Origin: Argyresthia goedartella
Taxonomy: Eukaryota > Arthropoda > Insecta > Lepidoptera > Argyresthiidae
Assembly: GCA_949825045.1 (NCBI GenBank)
Contig: OX463816.1
Location: 14,689,579-14,753,578 of the forward strand
Direction: 5' to 3'
Length of the DNA stretch: 64,000 nt
The translations under genes were made by a program, and so were the position numbers. A model generated the notes under the pieces. That model had not been told where the DNA came from and did not search any database. It saw only the letters and a program-made list of their open reading frames with translations. Position 1 is the stretch's first letter, and every line of letters begins with the position of its first letter. This document shows, in pieces, positions 34,407 through 44,944 of the stretch.

Positions 34407-35190
34407 ACATATCGAAGAACGGCAATTCTTTAAGGGAAATATTAAACTGCACATCAAAAATACTGATTTGCACAGCAAATATCAAGGCAAAATGCTGTGG
34501 TAGCTCTGGTGAAGGGTAAAGGGGGTGAACGAAGCGAAGCCCCCTTTATCCTTCGGGTAAGATTGAACATGCAAGAACAACAAAAATACTTTAAACATAA
34601 ACGAGTACACATAAAATATTTAAAGCATAAGAAGTGTTTTTGCTCATCCTTTTTTGCTGTGCAAATCAGTATTTTTGATGTGCGATTAAATACTAGCCAT
34701 TCTTTAATATGTCGCAGTTAATTAATTATTTTTATTACACGAAGCATCATGTCTCATATGTCATTATCTGACATCTCAGTTGGAAGGTGGCCGAATTCGG
34801 CTGCAAAAGTCAGCAAAATAAATGTTCTTCCTACTCGAGTTTTAAATTTCTGACATATCGAAGAACGACTATTCTTTGACACATCGTGGTTGAATAATGA
34901 TCTTTATGACACGGAGCGTCATGTCTGTTATGTCGTTATCTGGCATCTTGGTTGTAAAATTGGCCGAATCCGGCTCCAAAAGCTAACGCACAAAACATTT
35001 TCTTACCACTCGACATAATAAAATTTCTGACATATCGAAGATCAGCTTTTATTTGATAAATCGTAATTAATTAATTATCTATATGACAGAGAGCTTCATG
35101 TGTGATATGTCGTTATCTGGCATCTCGGTTGAAAAATGGCCAAATATGGCTCCAAACCTAGCAACCTAGAATTTTCATACACAACCAAAA
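34407..35190 (+). repeat. diverged tandem array, about 174-bp period, interrupted by a MITE
   Basis: Units start at about 34699, 34873 and 35048, with GTCGTTATCTGGCATCTCGG-type and GACATATCGAAGAACG-type blocks and a central TGGCCGAATTCGGC-like palindrome. The end of another unit (ACATATCGAAGAACGGCAATTCTTTAA) is at 34407-34433. The MITE at 34434-34698 sits between them. Confidence 0.8.
34434..34698 (+). mobile_element. short inverted-repeat element (MULE-like MITE), reference copy
   Basis: 265 bp. The ends are GGGAAATATTAAACTGCACA and, as reverse complement of the right end, GGCTAGTATTTAATCGCACA. Both continue into the shared ATCAAAAATACTGATTTGCA. The flanking 9-bp direct repeat is ATTCTTTAA (34425-34433 and 34699-34707). 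An internal stem pairs GAAGGGTAAAGGGGG with CCCCCTTTATCCTTC. Nine-base duplications and G-starting ends are usual for Mutator-like elements, so the class is an inference. No coding capacity. Confidence 0.85.
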
Positions 35191-35396
35191 ATACCACAGA
35201 TGGCAGATTTATAGCAAACAGTCCACAAGAGGTCACGAACGCGGTATGTGTTTGCGGTGTTTTTTTTTAAATTCTTTAGACCATACCAAATTCTAAAGAC
35301 TTGGCACAAAGAGCTTCAGCCTTCTGAATTTTTAATAATTCTTTAACAGCTTGACGTGACTCATACCAGTAAAATATGTATATATAATGCATATCA

Positions 35397-35571
35397 GGGG
35401 CCTTATTATGTTATGGAAAACGCATAGCCACAGCATATCGATTCCTCCCAAGGGCGCAAAATGCTGTATTTGGTTTGCCGGCGGTGCCTATTTTGTTTGG
35501 AGACTGACTGCCAAATACGGCATTTTGCGCCCTTCGGAGGATATGCGTTTCCTATAAAAGAATTGAGGCCC
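35397..35571. mobile_element. small foldback element
   Basis: The two halves are inverted copies. The left half has GGGGCCTTATTATG...GGAAAACGCATA...CCAAGGGCGCAAAATGCTG and the right half has the complement of GGGCCTCAATTC...GGAAACGCATATCC...GAAGGGCGCAAAATGCCG. The spacer is about 35 bp. It resembles a MITE or foldback transposon. Target duplication not resolved. Confidence 0.65.
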
Positions 35572-35995
35572 AGCTTCTTTGGCAATCCTATGAATATTTG
35601 AATCACCCAATAGGTATGCTTGTTCAATTTCAAAATGACGCTCTCTGCAAACTCAGCTAATTTCGAGAAACACATGTAGCAATTTTCTCTTAGGTTTGAT
35701 AATACGAAAATGAAACACAAAGTTAGCAAGCGAACTGAGCTTTCTAGCCGAGAAAGTTGACTTAATCTTCGGACGTTGTCTTGTATTTGTAACTATGGTT
35801 AAGCGTAGGTAGTGCAATACAAGACATAAACAAGTACTATAAAAACTCTCGCTTTAGATACAGAATCTAAACATAAAAATCTATAAACACCTATGCATTA
35901 TGAGATTGTCTCTGGAGCCACATCGACAAACTTTTGTAGTGAATAACTTCTTTAGCCGTGATTTGGAAATCGAAAAGTGGATTAGAATTTAGAAT

Positions 35996-36088
35996 GGCTA
36001 GTATTTAATCGCACATCAAAAATACTGATTTGCACAGCAAAAAAAGATCAACAAAAACACTTTTTATGTTTTAAATATTTTACACTTG
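35996..36088 (-). mobile_element. MULE-like MITE, truncated, reverse orientation
   Basis: GGCTAGTATTTAATCGCACA, ATCAAAAATACTGATTTGCA and AACACTTTTTATG match the right end of 34434-34698 read backwards. The match stops near 36088. Confidence 0.8.
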
Positions 36089-36800
36089 CTAACTATTTAA
36101 TAATATTGTACAGGATTTTTGGTCAAATAATTGTACGTTGCATTATTTCAAAAAGCGACCCTCATTTGTGCAGATCGGGTGGAAAATTAATGAAAAACTT
36201 CGAAATACAGTATTTTTTTCGTCTCGGAAAAACAAAAAAACCCGAGCGATTGCGAGCCCATTGCAATCACATCACTTGCTGTAACACTACTAACTCTGTG
36301 AACAGTCACTTATTACATAATCTCTGCCTTGAGATAGGAATAAAAACCGCTATAATGGTTCCCCGCAATGATGCCCCTAAAACGAATATTCAGTAGCTTC
36401 TTGCCTTTATCGTACCATGTCATTTTGTTAAATAAAGTGGTCCAATGAATACCTAATATTATTAAATTCCCGAGTGGCTCAAAATCTCGGTGTCTCGCGA
36501 TACCGCGGCCCTCGGTTTCCCATTAACAGTGGCAGAGGAGAAACAATGAAGAATTTACGGGCGTCACGTAGCCTGTTATCATAATTTAAAATTAAATCGT
36601 GTTCGGGGCTTGCATTTTTTTCAGCTGGGCTTTTTGTCACCAAATCTCACGTCGGTGTCATTTTTCATTTTCAATTTCATCCTTGGCACGCCGTTTTGCG
36701 GTGCTTTTCTGAGGTTAATTTAGAAGTGCCTGTTATGAAGTTGAAGTTGAGCATGTTATGGAAGTTAAGTATTTAAACAAATATTTTTGGATTTAAGTCA
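36089..36800. other. intronic, nothing recognised
   Basis: A 96-codon plus frame at 36106-36396 has no recognisable product. Confidence 0.3.
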
Positions 36801-37011
36801 ATACCGGATTTGAGTCCCGTTGGGGGCAAATATTTGTTTGATGAGAATGGATGTTTGTACCCTAGTAATGGTTGTTTATCTATCTTAGTATAATATTTAT
36901 CTCTATAAGTATGTGTATCGTTGTCTAGTACCCAAGATACAGGGAATCCTAGTTTGAGGCTAGATCATTTGTGTACATAGTGTCCAAGGTACCATTATTA
37001 TTATTATTAAT
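36801..37011 (+). repeat. tRNA-derived SINE, family C, 5'-truncated
   Basis: Begins in the B-box region (TTTGAGTCCCG TTGGGGGCAAA) and runs through GTTTATCTATC, AGTACCCAAGATACAGGGAA, CTAGTTTGAGGCTAGATC and TGTCCAAGGT to an ATT repeat tail. Family members also lie at 47167, 48860 and 54632. Confidence 0.8.
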
Positions 37012-37025
37012 ACATCAAAGACGGA

Positions 37026-37066
37026 CCAACATAATCAAGAGAAATATATTCTCTTGATTATGTTGG
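37026..37066. repeat. perfect hairpin just after SINE C
   Basis: Arms CCAACATAATCAAGAGAA (37026-37043) and its exact complement (37049-37066), with a 5-base spacer. Confidence 0.93.
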
Positions 37067-37175
37067 ATATCGTTGAACTCCTCAAAGACAGATTTCTGCA
37101 AACACCTCGAGTTTATTATCCCATATTTTTAGCTTCATAGCGTAATTTAATTTAAAACAATAATTATAGATATAG

Positions 37176-37380
37176 TGACGACCTCTGTGGTGCTGGGGCT
37201 GTGGCTCTGCCTACCATGCGAGTGGTCCCGGGTCGATCCCCGGCTGAGGATCACGAAAAATAAATCCCAGGTCTTGGATGTTTATAAGTGTGTGATATCG
37301 CTGTTTCTGGTTCTCACAACAAAGGGTATCCTATTGAGGGGTCAGAAGCAATGTATTTGACAAGTATATAAATATTAATG
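37176..37380 (+). repeat. tRNA-derived SINE, family B, plus-strand copy
   Basis: GACGACCTCTGTGGTGCTGG, GGCTCTGCCTACCATGCGAG, GGTCCCGGGTCGATCCCCGG (B box), AAATCCCAGGTCTTGGATG, GTTTCTGGTTCTCACAAC and AGGGTATCCTA. Confidence 0.8.
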
Positions 37381-38984
37381 TTAATGTTCATATTAATATA
37401 TACCTTTTAAATGATGATTAAACAAACAAAACCAAAATAAATGTTTATCATTGAACAGTAAATTATTTTCTATTTATGTGAAAGACCAATTATTTACATC
37501 AAATGCAACGATATTATTATGTTTTAAGTAATATGGCCGTGAGTTAAACAGAGTGAACTTTCTAATATCAAATTTATGGTGCTTTGACTCCACCCGTTAT
37601 TAAACTTTAAAATATTCAAAATGGTTACAGAAACTTTCACTGTTGAAGCGTGGAGTATTTAAAAGTGGTCAACAAAAGTCGTCGACCATATTCATGTATA
37701 ATACGATACGCCCACAAGATAACACGAGATTAGTTTCATTTAACAGCTGTGCACTCCCCTGCACCATCAACCATCAGGGATAATCCTACTCTCAATATAT
37801 AGGTATTTGAAAGTCTTGTGAAGAAGCATTTCCTATCTCTTTAGAAATATAGGTAGTATGTATGGATTTATTAGTATATATAAATTTCATTTTATTTATA
37901 TTTAGGATGTATTTGTTGGTTTAGTTTATTGAGTTGTAATCAGGGTTTGTTGTACTATATGTAATTTGTTTGCCATAAATTAATTATGAAATTATGAAAT
38001 CCATTGATTCTGAAGAAAAAAATAATGGGCCATACTAAAAAAATACGTACTACTATTTATTTAATTTAGTGAAATTTTAGGCAATTTTAAGAAACAAATT
38101 GGAATATTTCCGTTAATGGATGTCTTATTTATTTATTTTTATATTTTTTTAAATAACACCTCTCGTGACGTCACATTCTAACAGTTTTGGAACGCTTGTA
38201 CTTGAAGCTGGTTGATTCCGATTATAAAACTATAATATCAATTACGTTCCCACCGACATCTGCATTATCGACTGACAGGAAAACTTTTGTTACCTACTGG
38301 ACAGTTTTACAGAACAGACATGAATTGGAACAAACTACGCCGTAGAGGCCAAATGAAGTACTATCGAACCATCTGAATCATGACCCACCATAAGCTTATT
38401 TTGCTAAAACCCTTAAATGCAAGTAGGTCGAAATTCGCTTGAAGGTTTATTTCCTTGGTAACGAACTTGATATCATTTGATTAGACACTGACATTACGAT
38501 AGATCTTACAAGTTTGAAAGTTTCAAACGAATTATCAGGCAAGTGGGTCATGATTCAGTTGGTTCGATTGTACATTATGTTTTTTACGGATATTTCAGTA
38601 ATCCTGTAATATTCTTTGATGGGAATAACGGCACTTAGTTAGGAACACAATTATCTCGAAATTATTTTCTCAGTTTAGTAACTTTTAATTTTTTACCTGG
38701 CCCATTAAAGTAGATTAGGACCAATGGACCAACTCAGTCAGACCACCATATTTTATTTAAATGTTTACTTTTGTTGTGCTACCACTAAAATATTGTAAAA
38801 TAATTTTGAAATTAAATGACGTATTCGAATTTCCACTTTTTTGCTATCCTCAATGGACTTGGAAAAAAACTGTATCATTCAATTCATATTTTGTAGACGT
38901 TAGTCCAATAAACTTTGTTGAGGACAATGGAGAAACAATTATAACACTCCGAAACAATAACTGAAACCTTCAAAGTCTAAAATC
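37381..38984. other. intronic, nothing recognised
   Basis: AT-rich. The frame at 38761-38964 has no recognisable product. Confidence 0.3.
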
Positions 38985-39190
38985 GGATTCACTTATTTCC
39001 TTGTTTAGCTGATTGATAAGACAACTAAAGGTATGGCTAAGAACCATTGCAGTGAAGTCTAATATCAATAATAAATGATTGCATTTAAATGCGTCCACCA
39101 GTTTGAGCGCAGGGTGCCACGGACAGACACACACGCACACAGAAAGACAGACAGACGCTTCAAACTCATAACACCCCTTTCTTTTATCAA
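38985..39190 (+). repeat. dispersed repeat ending CATAACACCCCT, copy 2
   Basis: TTGTTTAGCTGATTGATAAG...CAGTTTGAGCGCAGGGTGCC, then ACGGACAGACACACACGCAC and AAACTCATAACACCCC. Partner of 33615-33842. Confidence 0.5.
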
Positions 39191-40340
39191 GGATTAAAAA
39201 CCGCTAATGAGCGATGAAGCATGATCTACCCATGTATGGAATGTAGTGAAATAAAATTCTTCATCGAATAACCAGGTTGAGAAATCGGTTGTCGAGCAGA
39301 GTGGAATTTTAGTTGTTGTTATATAAATGATCGTGGGGTCTGTTGACCTTGACATTTGAAGGCAGGTGTGCAGGCGGACCCTGGAGGCAACTTGCGGTAA
39401 TTTTATACGATAAAATATTCATGTAATTTCACCGTTTAAAAAACAATTTTAAAAAATTGCTTGAAAGATAACCCGCTTCTTTTAATAACCTACCAGCTGT
39501 ATCCGCTTTCTTCCAATAATGTTGATGATATGGACCTCGAGATTTCATTTTTCTTCACAGATATTCTTCTTCTATTCTTATTGAAATAACGAATATTTTA
39601 GTCTACTCATGATCATATCATTTTTTCCTTATTATTGCTCTACATAATATGATAATTGAAATGACATAGTTCAAAAGTCGTAGTATTATGTTCAGTCATA
39701 AATAAGCTCCATTCTCTCAGGTATAAGATGACAATTCCGACATAACAGGGACATAAAATGTCTTAGGAAAATACATTGTGACATGACAAACTGAAAGCGC
39801 GTCTCACTGCGAGAGTATGTTTTGCTCGAAATGTCGCACATATGTAATAACAAGGGTATTATCATTTCCATCAAGCAAATTGCCAATCAATTTCATTTGT
39901 TTTTCCAGGGCAACCTTGACTCGAAGAGGAATTTGGTTGTAATAAAACATGATCGCTGGAATTTTCTGTACCTAGTCAATTTATTATAGCTCAAACAAAA
40001 TGATGAAATTAATTGGCTAACGTAACTTTCGAATTATATTTTTGTATATTTAGAGTAATGATTACTTCTTGAGATCCCACGCAGTAAGGGTAAATAAATG
40101 CTAAAAGTTTTTTGCGTCGAAAGAACGGAGCAAACCGCAAAGTAATTTTGCGCAACAGAATAGATTCGCTCCGCCCTGCTCCATGCTCTACCATAACAAA
40201 ACTTATTAAGAGTTCTAAGAGATTTTCCGCCTAGAATTCATTCTCCGTTTCACAATACGTGGTTGCTTACAAATGAGTATTCCCTAAATACTTAACTACA
40301 TCACTTCAAGAGGTCTCAAATAAGTAATGCACTTAGTCGA
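39191..40340. other. intronic, promoter-proximal, nothing recognised
   Basis: No open frame of note and no repeat match. Confidence 0.3.
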
Positions 40341-40346
40341 ACTCAC

Positions 40347-40391
40347 CTTGTATATTCCGTCCACAAGTTTCGTAAGCTCTTCGGTCTCCAT
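40347..40391 (-). CDS. IRSp53: IRSp53 (BAIAP2 family) first coding exon, N-terminus
   Basis: Minus strand. The start codon at 40391-40389 is in a good insect context (CACAATGG). Fifteen codons give METEELTKLVDGIYK, then the exon stops at AAG before a consensus donor GTGAGT (40341-40346). The phase is 0 and it joins directly to NILDKFNPG of the exon at 5102-5177. Together they form the beginning of the I-BAR/IMD domain, whose human counterpart has EEMHRLTENVYKTIMEQFNP at this place. I-BAR proteins dimerise as a helical bundle on PIP2-rich membrane and recruit actin regulators through a later SH3 domain, which lies outside this window. The start is well fixed because the domain begins right at the N-terminus in this family. 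Confidence 0.9.
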
Positions 40392-40595
40392 TGTGAACGA
40401 TTTTCAAGGAGAATCAATTGTAAAACAGTCCACTGTTACACGTGAAACTTCATCGGGAAGAGAAGTTGGCACAAGAAAGTTGCTCTAACACCACCATTCA
40501 GAGATTCACATATCAATACACGGTAACACTGTGTTTACTCTCGGAACACTCGACAGTCAGAGCACTCAAGCAAACAGATTCACTTTCGACGGCAT
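40392..40595 (-). promoter_or_regulatory. IRSp53: IRSp53 5' untranslated region with a 9-codon uORF
   Basis: Upstream of the ATG on the minus strand. A strong acceptor (TTTACTTTGTTTCAG, AG at 40596-40597) suggests the exon starts at 40595. The first bases of this exon are an ATG that opens a nine-codon frame (MPSKVNLFA, stop at 40566-40568), which ends about 175 bases before the main ATG. If the acceptor is used, the uORF is present in every transcript spliced there and could lower translation of IRSp53. Confidence 0.55.
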
Positions 40596-40599
40596 CTGA

Positions 40600-40870
40600 A
40601 ACAAAGTAAAGAAACTATAAGTTGGATCGGGAATTTCTCTCGGAGCGGGGATATCAGCCGAGATGTGGTCACTGGTCATGCACCTGTGGGTTTGCGTAAC
40701 GTGACGTGATCGGGCGTAGTTGCAAGGCGTGCGCCCGCGACGGAGGGAGCGACTCGAGTCGTGTCTCGCTCGGTCGCCGATAGCCGCGCGAGGCTCAGCC
40801 GGCACTCTCCAAGCAATCTTGTCAATTTAGAAATACCACCTATCGCCCGCGCGTCCACCCAGTCACAGAT
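40600..40870 (-). promoter_or_regulatory. IRSp53: GC- and CpG-rich region, likely IRSp53 promoter and leader exon
   Basis: Markedly GC-rich with many CpG (for example GCGTGCGCCCGCGACGG and GGTCGCCGATAGCCGCGCG) in otherwise AT-rich DNA, just upstream of the leader acceptor. I could not fix a transcription start or a donor. CAG|GTGCAT on the minus strand near 40680 is one weak option. The 79-codon minus frame across it is best read as untranslated leader or promoter. Confidence 0.45.
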
Positions 40871-43800
40871 CGTCCCTTACACACACAGCTCGTTGATGTC
40901 TAAACTACTAAGAGGCGAAGATCCACAAACACGTGTGGTTATTAGAATTGTCGGTCAACGAACCTGAAGCGACTTCGATTCTTATCAAATATTCTATGGT
41001 ATTCCAAATGACTTCGAGTGTGTTCAGCGACGAGCCATTATTTACTTGTGTTCTTGTGTTTGTTGCAATGTGATATCTGCGTAGGTAGGCATAATCTATT
41101 GAAATATCAAGCCAAGCACTTTCTGAATTTACATAATGTATTAGTTCAAGAATAACCTTGTAGGTATTTTCTTAGTAGGTAATTTAAATTCAAATTGATT
41201 TCAAAGACAGTGGTTTTTGTCATGTCATTTGTCGTTTATCGCCCTTATTGTGTAATATTAACGTCTCGAATTGTCTGAAATGGTTACGAAGCTTCAAAAC
41301 AAATACTTTGTGTATAATGAAGCTCGACAGAATTCTCCAGCGCCCACTTGTTTGTTATATAATCACGGCATCAATTATAATAAATAAAATGTCAGATAAT
41401 GAATGACAGAGTGTCTATTTTATAAATTTAGCGTCATAATGTATCACAATAACTGATGCAGATAAGTGCCGCGGGCCGCACAGTTGCAGATACTAATTTC
41501 GTGAGCAAGAATATGATGGAATTTATTACGAAAGACTTATCAATGTCGAAACGCAATCGGCAGCGCAACATGCAATTCGCGTGGCAGGTGTTACCTACGC
41601 CTGGATAATACGAATACAATAGGACCTCTCAACCGGCCCGCCTACGGCCTACCTTCCAATAAAGTGGTACTTTCGAGCCGCTTTGCACTAGACAACGTCA
41701 TTTGTTATGCTACAGCAATAAATAGAAAACTCCAGAGCAGACCCTCACGCATGTCGGGAGAAATAAGTTTTATTTTGTCATTTCTATATGAACAGACCGC
41801 CCCGCGAAGCCCTGTCGGAAAAGGGTCAGAACGGGAAGTTTTTCTCTCATCGTGCGGCGTAAAAATATAAAACAATTTCTGAACGGATTCATAACTTCGT
41901 TTTGAGTAAGAGAGATTTCGCATCGCCACTACATATGCAGCGATACGAGAAAAGCTGAGCTCGCTTTTCCCTCAATTCTTTTGTTTCCCGGGTTTTTCGA
42001 GGCGAGCGAAACAAGTGTGCGAGAGTTGGTTATTCACTTGCATCTTGTTTAGCGGGATTCAAGTTGTTGGAGAAGGATTTGGTTGTTCGGGTAGCACTTA
42101 CCAAAGTTTCCGAAGAGGGAGGCATAGGTGATTGCCGAAGTCAAAGTATTACGTTCCGGCTCAGAGTTCAGTTTGTTGTCAGTACAAGCATTACGAAGTT
42201 TGGCTGTTGTATCGGTTCATCGATAATTCTCAACTTTCATATTTTGATGGCCCTTAACACTTAGATGTAAACTTCATAACCTCTTAGCATACTATCTACT
42301 AACGACTCTACTACAACATAAATCAGCGCTCTATTGGTCGCTCACTGCTTGTATAATCTTAACTTTATTGGTTTACTATGTTTATGTTAATCTAATGGCT
42401 ACCTGCCTAACCACTTTTACCTGATCACTCCTATGGGCGATACCTAATAGTAAAACCATTAGTATGCATGATAAGTACGTAATACCTTTATTATGTATAG
42501 CCATGAAATAATTAAGTTTTATTCAGAAAATATAATCACGCATTGTTACCTTTATGGAATGGCAATCATGTTCCAAGTTTGATTAATAAGCTAAAAACCA
42601 TTGTATTTTATATTTTATACCATCTGCAACAAAAAATATAAGGAAACTTTCGATCAACTATATTTTTCCGTCTTGAAAGCAAACTGCACATGCCTCGATC
42701 AGACTACAGAACCGCTGACGAACCTTGTTATCTCGAGCCACCAGTCTGCAGCTGAATATTCATATTCATATTGTCTAAGTTTCTGCTTACGTATGAGCCG
42801 GTTTCATAGCAATATCTGCATCGAGAGGTTAATATTTGAGGCGAGATCGTCGTTCGGAGCGTTAGCTTGCTATAGGATCCGACGTTTGCTTGCTTATGGT
42901 AAGATGGGTATCGCTATTCTGTGTTGAGGAGTGTCTTAGTTTCAATGCAGGTAGGAATATTTAGGTATATAAGGAATATAAGATCAGTTAAGGAGTCTAT
43001 CGTGTATTCTGGAATAAACAAGAATTAGACAACACCGCAGTGTTTTACTGCCAAAGTTAAAAAAAATATATATTTGCTTAGAAAAAGGCTACAAAGACAT
43101 AGATATATCGATACGTTATTTATCCGGCTGTCCAGAAAGGAGGCTAATATTTTTCGAAAGTAGTTACCTCTAAGCAAAAGTATCCAAAGGTGAGTAGCTT
43201 ATATTGTCATGATGGTAGACAAGGTATCTTAAGGTTATCTACTCCCCCCTTTTAGTCTTTGCATCAAGCTATATCAATGCGTCATCGGGTCTAAAGTCGT
43301 GATTGCTATTTCCATCGGTGAAGTAGGTACCTTAGCGGAGTAGCTTAGTCATACTTAGCTATAGCAATATAAGTATATTATGCGCAGTCGTGACCGCCCG
43401 TGACAAACTAAAAACCGCACACATAGTCGACTCCTAACCAAACCACACAAACACGAAAGGTAGGCATGCATATTTGCAACCGCTACCCAATTTTGTAACT
43501 TGTCATAAACACTCGCTGGGGGACCCGTGTGTGGGGTAGAAGGGGGGGGGGGGGGGGAGTTAAACTAGTGGGGACTAGGGGTGCAAATTGCAAGAATCAT
43601 TGGGCTTAATGATTCAGTGATGGCGGAGTTCATTACTTTGACGTTACAGTAGCCATGATGCATTAACCTGTTCCAAGGTTTCTAGATTAGGTTTAGTATC
43701 ATATTTTGCCCTATTTATGCGAGCAGGTTACATTGTATTTCATTATTAATTTAGTATACTAATTAATCGACTTGGCGGGGGCACGGCCGTGCCCCCAGAT

Positions 43801-44865
43801 ATTTTTCTGATTAGTTTTTTTATACTTCCTAATTTCCTATGTATACAGCCTGACCTCCGAGCATTCGAAAGATAAGTTGTGTAGCAGGGTGCTTTTTGCA
43901 GGAACACGGTTTTCTAAATCCTGTTAAATAAAGTTGAATGCAAAAGTACATACAAATGAACACAACTTTAAACCACAGATTAACTAACTCTCTACCTTGT
44001 GAGCACCACGACCTAGGTAAATATAAATATCCCTACATTAATCACACCAATCACTTAACTGTTTCGAGTCGCGCTGCGCAAAAAGCAATGAGTTCGAATG
44101 GCAGATTTGAGGGCAGGCTGCCGCGTTCGCGATCGTTCATCTGTCACTCGCATATGTGGACTTACTGGTAATGAGATTTCCAATTACTCCAGGGAAATTT
44201 CCCGTGACATGCTCGTGAAGCAGGATGGATGACGTCACGTTCTCTGTCAATGATACAAGCGGCGCAGGGTAGGTACCTCTGTAGAAGAGCCATCAGTAGC
44301 GATAGACTACGATAACATGGCGCACAAGTGACAGTACAAAAACTCTTTTAAAAAATGACACTCAGGGTCAGGCTAAGGAGCACTAACGACAAGTCAAATT
44401 TTGATGGAGCTTCAAAGTAATGCTGTAACTTCTCTGCTGACATGTCCCTCAGTCGGGAAATGTCAGCGCTAATATGACATTTAAGCGGCACTTTACATTT
44501 GAACAGCATTCTGTTCATACATCAGGCTTATGAAACGTATGTACGTAATAACCATGTCTTACTAAACTTACTAAAATATGTTTGGCTACAGGGCCGCTAG
44601 AACTAGAATTAAAGACTACCGGATACTTGGAACGACAAAAAAGAAAGCTACCTATGCGGATACAAGCTGTCAATGACGATACGAATCTCAATCAGCTGTC
44701 TGACTTGATGCGAGAGCGAAAGATGTTTTCGGTGCAGTACAAGTTTTGTAGTCTTTTAAAATGGTTTGAAGGATTGATCCAATAGAGGTATATTATATAC
44801 TTTTAAGGCATATGCAGCTCCTTGCTAACATCGCATCCCGACGAGCTAGCCTCCTATTACGAAAA
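40871..44865. other. upstream intergenic DNA, nothing recognised
   Basis: Open frames (for example 42601-42927, 108 codons, and 44582-44785, 67 codons) have no recognisable product. There is a run of 16 G at 43542-43557. At 44475-44505, TGACATTTAAGCGGCACTTT resembles 18815-18840. Confidence 0.3.
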
Positions 44866-44944
44866 AAGGAGTATTCAATAACAAGCTTGACGTAGGCGCC
44901 ATTGTGCCTATGCCAACCCATGTGGGAAAAGGCGTGACTCTATA
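44866..44944 (+). repeat. SINE A 3' tail fragment
   Basis: GGAGTATTCAATAACAAGCT, GTGCCTATGCCAACCCATGT, then GGGAAAAGGCGTGACTCTAT. Confidence 0.6.

Larger units (their letters stand above)
5178..40346 (-). other. IRSp53: IRSp53 first coding intron, about 35.2 kb
   Basis: Bounded by the donor GTGAGT at 40341-40346 (after codon 15) and the acceptor CAG at 5178-5180 on the minus strand, phase 0. It holds most of the transposons in the window, including the P element, the jockey fragment, the mariner/RTE nest and many SINEs. Intronic enhancers may be present but cannot be told apart by reading alone. Confidence 0.85.

Noticed and set aside
34407..35190. CRISPR-like spaced repeats
   Set aside because: The units are diverged, 174 bp long and contiguous, in a eukaryotic genome. 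No short identical repeats with unique spacers.
40566..40805. 79-codon minus-strand frame upstream of IRSp53
   Set aside because: Lies across the promoter-like GC-rich DNA and the leader acceptor. It would not be in frame with or fused to IRSp53. Only the last nine codons matter, as a uORF.
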